Below are positions 44,715 through 53,161 of a stretch of DNA of 64,000 bases, piece by piece. Position 1 is the first letter of the stretch; the number at the start of each line of letters is the position of its first letter. Source of the stretch: Herbidospora cretacea (GTDB taxonomy: Bacteria; Actinomycetota; Actinomycetes; Streptosporangiales; Streptosporangiaceae). The stretch is from the NCBI RefSeq assembly GCF_001570605.1, contig NZ_BBXG01000007.1:180042-244041 (forward strand). Reading direction: 5' to 3'. The position numbers and the translations under genes are program-made. Below the pieces are notes generated by a model that saw only the letters and a list, made by a program, of their open reading frames with translations, had not been told where the DNA came from and searched no databases.

Positions 44715-45758
44715 CTAGGGCTCGATCAGGACCTTCATGGCCAGGGACCGCTCCTTCTCGTCGGCGGCGGTGAACGCCTCGACGATCCGGTCGAGCGGGA
44801 ACCGGTGGGTGATGAGCGGTTCGGCCTGGACCCGGCCGGAGGCGACGAGCCGCAGCGCCTCGGCGTAGGCGCCGGGGCCGTAGCTGTTGGACCAGTGGAC
44901 CGACACCTCCCGCACGTAGGCGACGTGCGGTTCGAGGCGCGGCGGGGCCGGATAGACGCCCAGCACGCAGACCGGGGAGCCTTCGGCGGCCGACTCGACC
45001 GCCTGCTGGAGCGTCACGTTCGGGATGGCGACGGCGTCGACGACCAGGTCGGCGCCCTTGCCGTCGGTGAAGGTCTCCACGGCCTGCCCGGCTTCGGCCG
45101 CGAAGGCGACCTCGTCGGCGGCGCCCGCTTCGAGCGCCAGGTCGAGGAACTCCTTCGCGGTGCCGGTGAGCAGCACCTTCACGCCGTGGGCGCGGAGCAC
45201 CTGGCCCATGGTCAGGCCCATCGTGCCGCTGCCCAGGACCACCGCCCTGCTCCCGGCGGGCGTCTTCACCAGGTTGTGGGTGTGCACGCCGCACGCGTAG
45301 CAGTCGAGGATGGCCCCCGCCGCGAGGGATACCGAGTCCGGCAGCACGTGGACCCGTTCGGCGGGGGCCAGGTCGTATTCGGCGAAGCCCTCGCTGGTCA
45401 CGTGGACGTCGCCGACGTAGCCCCGCCTGCGGCACAGGTGCGACCGGCCGTTGCGGCAGGGCGGGCACTGGCCGCAGGCGATGAGGTGCTTCGGCTCGAC
45501 GGCGACCCGCTTGCCCACGGCCAGACCGGTCACGCCGTCGCCGAGCGCGGCGATCTCGCCGGCCAGCTCGTGGCCGTCGCGGCCGGGCTTGCCGGGGCTG
45601 TGCTGCCACGGGCCCTGGCCCCGGAAGGCCAGCACGTCGCTGCCGCACACACCGGCCGCGCCGACCCGCACCAGCACCTCGCCGGGGCCGGGCAACGGGA
45701 TCGCCATCTCCTCGATCCGGATGTCCCGGCCGCCGTGGAAGACGGCGGCACGCATCAT
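44715..45758 (-). CDS. Zinc-dependent alcohol (polyol) dehydrogenase 1
   Basis: A 347-residue MDR enzyme. Catalytic zinc ligands are in AAGVCGSDVLAF and GHELAGEI; the structural-zinc lobe has CGQCPPCRNGRSHLC; the coenzyme site is VVLGSGTMGLTMG. The substrate lid segment is unusual in having a Tyr/Cys pair (LDCYACGVHTH). It resembles sorbitol or threonine dehydrogenases and would oxidise a polyol or sugar with NAD(P). A second, distinct dehydrogenase lies at 46544-47572. Confidence 0.87.
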   Translation of the reverse strand: MMRAAVFHGGRDIRIEEMAIPLPGPGEVLVRVGAAGVCGSDVLAFRGQGPWQHSPGKPGRDGHELAGEIAALGDGVTGLAVGKRVAVEPKHLIACGQCPPCRNGRSHLCRRRGYVGDVHVTSEGFAEYDLAPAERVHVLPDSVSLAAGAILDCYACGVHTHNLVKTPAGSRAVVLGSGTMGLTMGQVLRAHGVKVLLTGTAKEFLDLALEAGAADEVAFAAEAGQAVETFTDGKGADLVVDAVAIPNVTLQQAVESAAEGSPVCVLGVYPAPPRLEPHVAYVREVSVHWSNSYGPGAYAEALRLVASGRVQAEPLITHRFPLDRIVEAFTAADEKERSLAMKVLIEP

Positions 45759-45773
45759 CGTCGTCTCCTTCGC

Positions 45774-46547
45774 TTACAGAGGGATGTTGAGGTGCTTGGC
45801 GGCCACGTCGACGCTCGCGCCGCCGTGCACGATCTCGACCAGCGCCGCGACCATCCGGTCGGGCCGCTCGGCCTCGACGATGTTGCGGCCGTAGACGATG
45901 CCGCTCGCCCCGGCCTGGATCGCGTCGTGGGCCATCTGCAGCGCGTGCAGCGGGGTCGGCTTCATCGGGCCGCCGAGCGCGAGCACCGGGACCAGGCACC
46001 CCTCGACCACCTCGCGGTAGTCCTCAGGCGTGCCGGTGTACTGGGCCTTCACGAAGTCGGCGCCCGCCTCGGCGGACACCCGCGCGCCGTGGGCGATGTT
46101 GGGCAGCGTGTGGGCCTCCAGCGCCTTGAAGCCGATCGGGATCGGCTCGGCCATCACCGGCATGCCCCACCGGTCGGCCTCGGCGCAGAGCTCGCGCAGC
46201 TCGCCCATCTTGGTGACCTCGGGGTTGCCCGGGAACACCTTCAGCTCCAGCGCGTCGGCCCCCCAGCGGACGGCCTGCTCGACGCCGTACCGGGCCGACG
46301 GGATCTCGCTGTCGAGGGCCAGGATGAGGCCGGTGCCGCCCAGTTCGTCGGCGGCGGCGCGGGCCAGGCCGATGGTGGCCAGGATCGCGTCGACGCCGCC
46401 GTCGACGATCCGCCTGACCGCCTCGCGGCCCCGCTCCAGGCCGGGGGCGACGCCCTTGGTGATCCCGGCGTCCATGGCGGCGATCACGGCTCGCCCGTCG
46501 GGGGCGAAGACGTGGTGCATGCGACGGCGGGGCCAGTGGGTGCTCAT
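45774..46547 (-). CDS. Class I aldolase of the DeoC/FbaB/LacD type
   Basis: A 257-residue (beta/alpha)8 aldolase. GRAVIAAMDAGITKG resembles the N-terminal strand of DhnA-type enzymes, DALELKVFPGNP and DFVKAQYTGTPEDY carry lysines, the latter the likely Schiff-base residue, and ASGIVYGRNI is the phosphate-binding end. Such enzymes split ketose phosphates or make C-C bonds (FbaB, LsrF, LacD). The start overlaps the dehydrogenase stop (ATGA). With the FGGY kinase it suggests oxidise, phosphorylate, then cleave. Confidence 0.85.
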   Translation of the reverse strand: MSTHWPRRRMHHVFAPDGRAVIAAMDAGITKGVAPGLERGREAVRRIVDGGVDAILATIGLARAAADELGGTGLILALDSEIPSARYGVEQAVRWGADALELKVFPGNPEVTKMGELRELCAEADRWGMPVMAEPIPIGFKALEAHTLPNIAHGARVSAEAGADFVKAQYTGTPEDYREVVEGCLVPVLALGGPMKPTPLHALQMAHDAIQAGASGIVYGRNIVEAERPDRMVAALVEIVHGGASVDVAAKHLNIPL

Positions 46548-47572
46548 TTCTCTCCTTCTCGCGCGACTTCGGAAACGACCAGGGACTTCAGGCCGAGTTG
46601 CTGCTTGGTGGTCTCGAACGCCTCGGCCACCGCGTCGAGCGGGAACCGGTGGCTGATCAGCGGGGCGACGTCGACCTGGCCGAACCGCAGGAGGCGCAGG
46701 GCGGTCGCGAAGTCGTTGGGGATGAAGTCGTGGCTGCCGTTGATGGCGACCTGGTCGTAGTGGGGCACGTCGGGGTTGAGGGCGATGGCGCCCTTCGGGT
46801 GGGTGCCGGCGAAGAGGTTGACCGCGCCGTTCTTGGCGACCAGGCCGAACGCGGCCTCGATGACGGCCGGGATGCCGACGGTGACGATGACGACGTCGGC
46901 GCCGCGCCCGTCGGTGAGGTCGAGAACGGCCTCCTTCTGGTTCGCCGCCTCGACGACGTCGTGGGCGCCCAGTTCCGAGGCGACCTTCAGCCGGTCGGTC
47001 TTCATGTCGGTGACGATGACCCGGCCGCCGCGCGCCCCGGCGACCTGCGTGTGCAGCAGCCCGATCGGGCCCGCGCCCACGACCAGCACGTTCTCGGTGA
47101 GGGGCAGCGGCAGCGCGCGGTGGGCGTTGACCACGCAGGCCAGCGGCTCGGCGAACGACGCCGCCTCGAAGCCGACGCCGTCGGCCAGCTTGGTGAGCTG
47201 CCGGACCGGCATCACGGTCGCGTCGGCGAAGCCGGCGATCGGGTGTTTGACGAGGTTCTCGCAGAAGTTGGCCGCGCCCCGGGCGCACTGGTGGCAGCGC
47301 CCGCACACCCCGCGCCAGTCGACCGCGACCCGGTCGCCGACCTGGAGGTCGCCGGTGTCGCCGCTCCCGAGTGCGGTCACGACACCGGCGATCTCGTGGC
47401 CCGGCGTCCAGGGGTCGCGCTTGGCGGCGGTGGCGGCGGTGTAGCTGCGGATGTCGCTGGGACAGACGCCGGAGGCGTGAATCCTGATGACGGCCTGGCC
47501 CTCTCCCGCGACCGGGTCGGCGACCTCTTCGACTCGCAGGTCGTTGTGGCCGTACAGCAGAGCTGATCGCAC
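46544..47572 (-). CDS. Zinc-dependent alcohol (polyol) dehydrogenase 2
   Basis: A 342-residue MDR enzyme, distinct from the neighbouring one. Zinc ligands are in ASGVCPSDIRSY and GHEIAGVV; the structural-zinc lobe is CGRCHQCARGAANFC; FAEPLACVVNAHRA is the sorbitol-dehydrogenase-type segment and VVGAGPIGLLH the NAD site. It starts at GTG 47572 with AAAGGGG upstream and is probably the first gene of its transcript: a TGTCTGGCA operator-like site lies 39 bases before it. Confidence 0.87.
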   Translation of the reverse strand: MRSALLYGHNDLRVEEVADPVAGEGQAVIRIHASGVCPSDIRSYTAATAAKRDPWTPGHEIAGVVTALGSGDTGDLQVGDRVAVDWRGVCGRCHQCARGAANFCENLVKHPIAGFADATVMPVRQLTKLADGVGFEAASFAEPLACVVNAHRALPLPLTENVLVVGAGPIGLLHTQVAGARGGRVIVTDMKTDRLKVASELGAHDVVEAANQKEAVLDLTDGRGADVVIVTVGIPAVIEAAFGLVAKNGAVNLFAGTHPKGAIALNPDVPHYDQVAINGSHDFIPNDFATALRLLRFGQVDVAPLISHRFPLDAVAEAFETTKQQLGLKSLVVSEVAREGEK

Positions 47573-47610
47573 GCCGACCCCTTTCCCAGCAGCCCATCAG
47601 GCTGTCTGCT

Positions 47611-47619
47611 TGTCTGGCA
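47611..47619. promoter_or_regulatory. Operator-like TGTCTGGCA, copy 1
   Basis: This matches TGYCTGRCA sites at 53001 and 53101. The GT-CTG-RC core follows the GTNNNAC pattern of FadR-type regulators with one variation. It lies upstream of the dehydrogenase-aldolase-kinase-importer genes. Confidence 0.45.
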
Positions 47620-47680
47620 GGTTTGAAATGGTGCCTGGTGTTCCAGAGCCGAACAAGGCTCCGTTTGTCACGATTTGGTG

Positions 47681-48634
47681 TTATCGGAATAGTTCGCGAA
47701 GGACGCGGACGGTCCTGAGCTGGTCTTCCGGCCCGCCGCCCTCGTGGTTGTTGTAGGGCCAGACGGTGATGTCCTTGGGGCCCTGGTAGGCGTTGAAGGC
47801 GGCGTACACGGTCGAGGGCGGGCAGACGCCGTCCATCAGCGCGACGGAGAACGAGCCGCGGCAGGTGGCGCGGGCCGCGAAGGCGGTGGCGTCGAAGTAG
47901 GCGAGCGTGGCGAACGCCTGCTCCCACTTCGTGCGGTGGATCGAGCACCAGCGCACGATCTCGGCGAAGGGTTCCCGCTCGGTGATCGCGGTGGCCCTGC
48001 GGAAGGCCGACAGGAAGGGGACGTGCGGGACCGCGCCGGATATGTCGTCGCGGAGACCGGCCACGACCAGCGACAACGCACCGCCCTGGGACCGGCCGGT
48101 GACCGCGATCTCCGATACGTGGGGATGCCGCCTGGCCGCGTCGACGGCTCTCACCGCGTCGGTGTAGAGACGGCGGTAGTAGTAGTCGTCCTTGTCGAGG
48201 ATGCCGCGCGTCATGTAGCCGGGCACGGCCGGGCCCGTCGCCGACGGGTCGCCCGTGTCGCCGGCCCGCCATGAGCTGCCCTGACCCCGGGTGTCCATGA
48301 CGAAGTGGCCGAAACCTGACGAGACGTAGGCCAGGGACTCGATCGGGATGCCGCGCCCGGAGCCGTACCCGAGATATTCGACCGCCGTCGGCACGGGACC
48401 TGTCCGGTTCGCCGGGAGCAGCAGCCACGCCTTGATGGGGTCGCCGCCGTAGCCGGTGAACGTGACGTCCCAGGTGTCGACCGTGGTCAGGCCGGCGTCG
48501 TGGGGCTCGAAGGCGACCTCCAGCGCGGGTTGCCCGCTGAGGGTCCCGGCCCAGAAGGCGTCGAAGTCGGCCGGTTCCGGTTCCGGATAGCGGTATTCAC
48601 GCAGCTGGGGGAGTGGGAGGTCGAACTGCGGCAC
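47681..48634 (-). CDS. Acetyl xylan esterase / cephalosporin-C deacetylase (CE7, AXE1) family
   Basis: A 317-residue alpha/beta hydrolase of full family length. MPQFDLPLPQLREY and FVMDTRGQGSSW are diagnostic of CE7; the nucleophile motif is GRSQGG, the acid is near ALMDGVCPPST and the terminal His is in YNNHEGG. CE7 enzymes remove acetyl groups from xylo-oligosaccharides and other small acetylated molecules inside the cell, so the imported compound may arrive acetylated. The amidohydrolase gene ends four bases upstream of this one's start. Confidence 0.9.
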   Translation of the reverse strand: MPQFDLPLPQLREYRYPEPEPADFDAFWAGTLSGQPALEVAFEPHDAGLTTVDTWDVTFTGYGGDPIKAWLLLPANRTGPVPTAVEYLGYGSGRGIPIESLAYVSSGFGHFVMDTRGQGSSWRAGDTGDPSATGPAVPGYMTRGILDKDDYYYRRLYTDAVRAVDAARRHPHVSEIAVTGRSQGGALSLVVAGLRDDISGAVPHVPFLSAFRRATAITEREPFAEIVRWCSIHRTKWEQAFATLAYFDATAFAARATCRGSFSVALMDGVCPPSTVYAAFNAYQGPKDITVWPYNNHEGGGPEDQLRTVRVLRELFR

Positions 48635-48638
48635 GTTC

Positions 48639-49574
48639 TCACCCCTTCAGGGTCGGGAAGAGCCGGGCGGGGTTGGCGACGGCGACGGTGGTCAGGTCGT
48701 CGCCCAGGACCTCGGCGGCCTCCGCCAGGCAGGCGCGGAAGGTCTCGCCGTCGACGAACGGGAAGTCCGAGCCGACCAGGAAGCGCTCCGGACCGGCCAG
48801 CTTCAGCGCCGAACCGAGTGAGTAGGGCGTGGTGGCGAGGGCGAAGTCGTAGTGGAAGGCCCTCAGCGCCCGGTGGATCCCGCCTGCGCCGACCTGCTGC
48901 ATTTCGGGCAGCGGTTCGGCGATGGTGAGGCGTCCGGCCAGGTAGGGGGCGGTTCCGCCGCAGTGGGAGAAGATCCAGGTGATGCCGGGGTAGCGGTCGT
49001 GCGCGCCGTTGAGGAGCAGGTTGACGATGGCGCGGGTGGTGTCGAAGACGTACTCGATCAGGGAGGGCCGCAGGGTGATCTCGGCGGCCGGATAGTGGAC
49101 CGGGAGCTGCGGGTGGACGTGCACGACCGCCTCCCGCCGGTCCAGCTCGGCCAAGACCGGCTCGAACGCCGGGTCGCCCAGATACCGCCCCGCGTAGTTG
49201 GTCAGCAGGCCGACCCCCGCGAACGCGTCGTGATCGGCCCACCGCTCGATCGCGTGCAGCGCGTCGCCGACCGACGGCAGCGGCACCGCCACGAACGCCC
49301 GGAACCGGTCGCGGTGCGCGGCGACCGTCGCGGCCAGGTCGGCGTTGGTCTGCTCGCACAGCTCCCGCGCGAGCGCCTGGTCGCCGTCGAAGAAGAACCC
49401 CGGCGACCCGGCCGACAGGATCGCCAGGTCGATGTCCAGGTCGTTCATCATCGCCAGCGAGGCGGCGGCCGACCATTCCGGCAGGCCGACGCCCGGCTGG
49501 GCGCCGATCCCCAGGCCGCGGAGGACCTCCGCGTAGCCCGGGAAGATCGCGTGGTGGTGGACGTCGACGCGCAT
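48639..49574 (-). CDS. Amidohydrolase family 2 (ACMSD-like) enzyme
   Basis: A 311-residue metal-dependent hydrolase. Metal ligands are visible as VDVHHHAIFPG at the N terminus, VHVHPQLP, FSHCGG and the catalytic Asp in VGSDFPF. This group includes lactonases and decarboxylases such as ACMSD and fuconolactonase-like enzymes. The start is ATG 49574 (MRVDVHHH), two bases after the stop of the DJ-1/PfpI gene. In this cluster a sugar-lactone or related acid is a plausible substrate, but this is inference. Confidence 0.85.
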   Translation of the reverse strand: MRVDVHHHAIFPGYAEVLRGLGIGAQPGVGLPEWSAAASLAMMNDLDIDLAILSAGSPGFFFDGDQALARELCEQTNADLAATVAAHRDRFRAFVAVPLPSVGDALHAIERWADHDAFAGVGLLTNYAGRYLGDPAFEPVLAELDRREAVVHVHPQLPVHYPAAEITLRPSLIEYVFDTTRAIVNLLLNGAHDRYPGITWIFSHCGGTAPYLAGRLTIAEPLPEMQQVGAGGIHRALRAFHYDFALATTPYSLGSALKLAGPERFLVGSDFPFVDGETFRACLAEAAEVLGDDLTTVAVANPARLFPTLKG

Positions 49575-49576
49575 GT

Positions 49577-50242
49577 CTAGGAGTCGAGGACCGCGTAGGC
49601 CCGGTAGTTGGACGAGCCGGGGCCCGCCGCGCGGTTCTTCAGGATCGCGGTCGCCGTGTAGGCGGGCGAGGAGTTCGGCGGCTCGTTGAGAGCCGGGAGC
49701 GGGCCGCCCTTGGCGGGCTCCCGCGCTTCGAGCGCGTCCTTGATGGCCGCGCAGAACTCCGGCAGGTCGTTGGGCAGCCGTGAGGTGATCAGGTTGCCGT
49801 CGACCACGACCGGTTCGTCCCTGAAGTTGGCGCCGGCGTTGATGACGTCGTCCTTGATGGTCGCCACGCACGTCGCGTCGCGGCCCGCCACGATCCCGGC
49901 GGTGGCCAGCATCCAGCCCGCGTGGCAGATGGCCGCCACGACCAGGCCCCTGGCGTCGGCGTCCTTGACGAGCTTCACCATGTCGGGGTTGCGCCGCAGG
50001 TACTCGGGCGAGAACCCGCCCGGGATGATCACGGCGTCGACCGAGTCGAGATCGATGTCCGACGGGAGCAGGTCGGCGCGGGCGGGGTAGCCGATCTTGC
50101 TGGCGTACACCTCGTCCGTCGATGGACCGACGACCCGCACCTGCGCGCCGTCCTCGCGGAAGCGCAGGACCGGATACCAGAGCTCCAGCTCCTGGTAGAG
50201 GTTTTCGACCAGCACGACGATCCGTGCCTGTGAGAGTTCCAC
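49577..50242 (-). CDS. DJ-1/PfpI family protein with intact Cys, C-terminally extended
   Basis: A 221-residue class I amidotransferase-like protein. The core (about 1-180) begins ARIVVLVENLYQELELWYPVLRFREDGAQV; VVAAICHAGWML holds the nucleophile Cys-His pair and VIIPGG the Glu-side loop. DJ-1/PfpI proteins are reported as deglycases, glyoxalases, hydratases or peptidases. About 35 extra residues (EPPNSSPAYTATAILKN..) follow the usual end and are rich in Asn, Ser and Tyr. GTG 50242 has GAGGAA right after the phosphotriesterase-family stop. A divergent paralogue lacking Cys lies at 51297-51722. Confidence 0.82.
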   Translation of the reverse strand: MELSQARIVVLVENLYQELELWYPVLRFREDGAQVRVVGPSTDEVYASKIGYPARADLLPSDIDLDSVDAVIIPGGFSPEYLRRNPDMVKLVKDADARGLVVAAICHAGWMLATAGIVAGRDATCVATIKDDVINAGANFRDEPVVVDGNLITSRLPNDLPEFCAAIKDALEAREPAKGGPLPALNEPPNSSPAYTATAILKNRAAGPGSSNYRAYAVLDS

Positions 50243-50250
50243 GATGTTCC

Positions 50251-51291
50251 TCAGACCTTGATGGAGAAGATGCGGCTGGCGTTGTCGCGGGTGATCGCGT
50301 CGATCTGCTCGTCGGTCACGCCCTTGCTCTTCAGGCGCGGGATGAACGACGTCCACATGTAGCCGAGGTCGACGCGCTCGTTGGCGAGCTGCGGGTCCGA
50401 CTCCGTGACGTCGGAGCGCGGGTTGTAGAACCAGCGGTCGTAGGAGAGCACGAGCTGGCTGGTGTAGCCCTCCTTGATCAGGCCGACGAAGGCCTCGGCC
50501 ATCCGCTCGTCGAGCTCCTCGACGGTGTCGACCCGCCACGGGATGCCCATGTGGTCGAGCTGGAGGTTGGCGCCCCGGTCGAGGATCTCGTGGAGCTGGC
50601 CCTCGTCCGGCTCGACGAAGGCGTGCCCGATGATCACCTTCGCCGGGTCGGCGCCCTCCTCCTCCAGGATGTCGAGCTGCTCGATGCCGGGGTTGGTGAC
50701 GCGGTAGTCCATCGGGTCGGTGTGCGTGTTGATCGCGCAGCCGACGATGCGGGAGGCCCGGCCGGCGGCCCGGATGACCCGGTCCTCCACCTCGTGGATG
50801 CGGCGGCCGTTGGGCCCGATCGGGCTCGGCTGCGGCGTGACGCTCTCCTGCCCGGTGGCGATCTTGATGGCACCCGCCCGGTACGGCGTCTGCTGCCAGG
50901 CGAAGACCATGCCCTCGGTCAGGTCCTTCACGAAGAAGTCGGTCAGCTCCTCGATCGTCTGCCGCCGCCAGTAGTAGGGGACGCCCATCCGCTCGGGGAA
51001 GAAACCGGTGATCGCGATGACGTTCATGCCGGTCCGGCGGGCGACCTCGGCCATCAGCTCGGGGTGGCGGCCGACCTCCGGCGGGGTCATGTCGACCAGC
51101 GTGCCGAAGCCCCAGTCGCTCATGCCGTCGGCGACCTGCTTGGCGATGAACGCGACGTTGTTCTCGTAGTCGAGCACGGTCCGGTGGTCGAGCTCCGCGC
51201 CCGGGTAGCCGTAGAGGAGGTGCTCGTGGGTGAGGAACCTGCCGGACGTCTCGGGTGAGACGTCGCCCAGAACGGTCCTGAAGACTTCCAT
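50251..51291 (-). CDS. Phosphotriesterase-family metal-dependent hydrolase (lactonase-like)
   Basis: A 346-residue TIM-barrel enzyme. The HxH metal pair is in FLTHEHLLYG, further ligands in CAINTHTDP and IIGHAFVEPDEG, and the catalytic Asp in LSYDRWF. Most members of the family are lactonases rather than phosphotriesterases. It lies between the two DJ-1/PfpI genes, five bases after one and eight before the other, so the three are co-translated and probably act on the same metabolite. Confidence 0.85.
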   Translation of the reverse strand: MEVFRTVLGDVSPETSGRFLTHEHLLYGYPGAELDHRTVLDYENNVAFIAKQVADGMSDWGFGTLVDMTPPEVGRHPELMAEVARRTGMNVIAITGFFPERMGVPYYWRRQTIEELTDFFVKDLTEGMVFAWQQTPYRAGAIKIATGQESVTPQPSPIGPNGRRIHEVEDRVIRAAGRASRIVGCAINTHTDPMDYRVTNPGIEQLDILEEEGADPAKVIIGHAFVEPDEGQLHEILDRGANLQLDHMGIPWRVDTVEELDERMAEAFVGLIKEGYTSQLVLSYDRWFYNPRSDVTESDPQLANERVDLGYMWTSFIPRLKSKGVTDEQIDAITRDNASRIFSIKV

Positions 51292-51296
51292 CGGAT

Positions 51297-51722
51297 TCAG
51301 ACTCCTCTGCGAAGGGTGGCGAAGAACTCGGCGAGGTCGTTGGTGCCGTCGACGGACAGGACCCCGTCGGTCCGGTCGCCCAGCGCCTGGGCGACGACGG
51401 ATGCGCCGTTGCCCACGGAGGCGATGCGGCCACCTGCCGCGTGCACGGCCGTGACCAGCGCGACCTGCGCGCCGGTCGGCTGGGGCAGGTCCCAGGGGGC
51501 CACGCCCGGGGCGATGACCACGCTGACGGAGGCGGGGTCGAGATCGGCGGCGTCGGTGTCGGGGATCACGGGGTAGCCGAGGATGCTCTCCGCCCCCTCG
51601 GCGGCGGCCACGATGTGGACGGTCGCGCCCTCCTCGCGGCTGCGCAGCACCGGGTACCAGAAGTCGAGCTCCTGGTAGCCGGGGTACGCCAGGACCACGA
51701 CCTTCTGCTGGGCCAGCGACAT
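51297..51722 (-). CDS. Short DJ-1/PfpI-like protein lacking the nucleophile Cys
   Basis: A 141-residue relative of the protein at 49577-50242, sharing VVVLAYPGYQELDFWYPVLRSREEGA. At the nucleophile elbow it reads ASVGNGASVV, with Asn where its paralogue has Cys. It is shorter than usual, missing about 40 residues after the elbow. It is therefore unlikely to have the family's Cys chemistry and may be a binding or regulatory partner of its paralogue. The start is one base after the HbpS-like gene. Confidence 0.75.
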   Translation of the reverse strand: MSLAQQKVVVLAYPGYQELDFWYPVLRSREEGATVHIVAAAEGAESILGYPVIPDTDAADLDPASVSVVIAPGVAPWDLPQPTGAQVALVTAVHAAGGRIASVGNGASVVAQALGDRTDGVLSVDGTNDLAEFFATLRRGV

Positions 51723-52181
51723 TTACGCTCCAAGTTGTTCGGCGGGATGGGAGTCGGCGAAGGAGTCGACGACGTTCGCGCAAGCCCTCAGCGCGGCGAG
51801 CGCCACCGCGTTGTCGACGTGGGGGGCGGCGCCGCTGACCCCGATCGCGCCGATCAGCTCGCCGTCGCTGCGCAGCGGGAAGCCGCCGGCCAGGATGACG
51901 ATGCGCCCGGCCAGCGCCGAGGTCAGGCCCCAGTCGGCCGCGCCGGGCTTGGTGACCTCGCCCCACGCGTCGGTCGGCGCGTTGAACGCGGCGGCGGTGA
52001 ACGCCTTGTCGACGGCGAGGGCGAGCGCGACCCGGGACGCGCCGTCCATGCGGGTGGCCAGGACCAGCTCGCCGTGGCGGTCGGTGACCGCGACGGCCAT
52101 GGGCTTCTCGGCGCTGTCCTGGGCGGCCTTGACGAGGCGTTCGGCCAGTTCGAGAGCGACGACGGATTCGGTGCGGATCAT
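51723..52181 (-). CDS. GlcG/HbpS family heme-binding-like protein
   Basis: A 152-residue protein with the family fold signature PMAVAVTDRHGELVLATRMDGAS near the start and GELIGAIGVSGAAPHVD toward the end. Streptomyces HbpS binds haem outside the cell, while GlcG-type proteins without a signal peptide occur in metabolic operons such as glycolate or propanediol use. This one has no signal peptide and is in a catabolic cluster. It directly precedes the Cys-less DJ-1 gene. Confidence 0.85.
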   Translation of the reverse strand: MIRTESVVALELAERLVKAAQDSAEKPMAVAVTDRHGELVLATRMDGASRVALALAVDKAFTAAAFNAPTDAWGEVTKPGAADWGLTSALAGRIVILAGGFPLRSDGELIGAIGVSGAAPHVDNAVALAALRACANVVDSFADSHPAEQLGA

Positions 52182-52226
52182 GTGTGCGGCCTCACGGAGT
52201 GAGCGGGCGTTCGGAGGTGGCGGCCT

Positions 52227-52982
52227 TCATGAGGCGAGGAGGCCGCCGTCGACGACGACGGCCTGGCCGGTCAGGTAGCGGGAGCCGGGGGAGACGAGGA
52301 ACTCGATGACGGCGGCGACGTCGTCCGGAACCCCCTGGCCGCCGAGGGGGATGCGCGACTCCAGGGCCGCGACGGTCCCGCCGTCCTTGCCGCCCACCCT
52401 GGTCCAGTAGGGGTCGTTGAACGGGGTGTCGATCCAGCCGGGGCAGACGCAGGTGACGGCGATGCCGTCGGGGCCCATCGCGACCGCGAGTGACCTGGTC
52501 AGCGCGACGAGCCCGCCCTTGGAGGCCGCGTAGGCGAAGCTCCCGCCGCCGCCCCGGAAGGCCGCCGTGGAGCCGGTGAGCACCACCCGGCCGTTCGGGG
52601 AGGCGGCGAGGTACGGGGCCGCCGCCTGGGTCGTCAGGAAGGGCGCCCGGAGGTTGAGCGCCATCGTCCGGTCCCATTCGGACACGGAGAAATTTGCCAA
52701 TTCGGTCTCGACGAGAAGCCCGGCGCAGAAGACGATGGCATCCAGGCGGCCGTGCGCGTCCACCGCGTCGGCGACCGCCTGGGCGGGTCCGTCGACCGTG
52801 GCCAGGTCGACATGGCTCGCCGTCCCCGAACCGGGGTGGGTGTCCAGGGCCTTGACGACCTCGGCGGCGCCCGCCGCGTCGATGTCGGCCACGTGCACGT
52901 CGGCGCCGGCCGCGCGCAGCCGGGCCGCGGAGGCGGCCCCGATGCCGCTCGCGCCTCCGGCTATCAGCACAGATGTCACCAC
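52227..52982 (-). CDS. Short-chain dehydrogenase/reductase (SDR)
   Basis: A 251-residue classical SDR. The coenzyme motif is IAGGASGIGAAS, followed by VADID (favouring NAD), FCAGLL, the catalytic Ser in VLTGSTAAF, YAASK as YxxxK, and CPGWIDTPF. It oxidises or reduces a hydroxyl/keto group in a substrate that is not identifiable. It is the first gene of the minus-strand catabolic series and faces the C45 gene across a 179-base control region. Confidence 0.9.
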   Translation of the reverse strand: MVTSVLIAGGASGIGAASAARLRAAGADVHVADIDAAGAAEVVKALDTHPGSGTASHVDLATVDGPAQAVADAVDAHGRLDAIVFCAGLLVETELANFSVSEWDRTMALNLRAPFLTTQAAAPYLAASPNGRVVLTGSTAAFRGGGGSFAYAASKGGLVALTRSLAVAMGPDGIAVTCVCPGWIDTPFNDPYWTRVGGKDGGTVAALESRIPLGGQGVPDDVAAVIEFLVSPGSRYLTGQAVVVDGGLLAS

Positions 52983-53000
52983 AACTCCAACCTGTAGGGC

Positions 53001-53009
53001 TGCCTGACA
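53001..53009. promoter_or_regulatory. Operator-like TGCCTGACA, copy 2
   Basis: It lies 19 bases upstream of the SDR start and matches the TGYCTGRCA pattern. A further partly palindromic CATGAACCTGTGATTCATG follows at 53011-53029. Confidence 0.45.
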
Positions 53010-53100
53010 TCATGAACCTGTGATTCATGTCATGGCAAGGGCGTTATGACCGAAAAATACGCCAGTTGACACTTTTGGATATCCGCTCTCACAATCAACA

Positions 53101-53109
53101 TGTCTGACA
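53101..53109. promoter_or_regulatory. Operator-like TGTCTGACA, copy 3
   Basis: This is the best palindrome of the three (TGT-CTG-ACA), 53 bases upstream of the C45 start. It fits the GTNNNAC core of FadR/FCD regulators, one of which is encoded immediately after the C45 gene. Confidence 0.5.
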
Positions 53110-53161
53110 GCCAGGCACCCTGGACGGTTGTCCAGCCTCACGTGAGGGAGCGGCCTGTTCC

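Noticed and set aside
45774-48428. Single 884-codon protein covering the aldolase, dehydrogenase and esterase genes
   Set aside because: Only its last 257 codons have protein character; the rest is out of frame with two well-supported enzymes.
50251-51966. 571-codon version of the phosphotriesterase-family gene
   Set aside because: The extra N-terminal part overlaps the DJ-1-like and HbpS-like genes and has no domain; MEVF at 51291 is the natural start.
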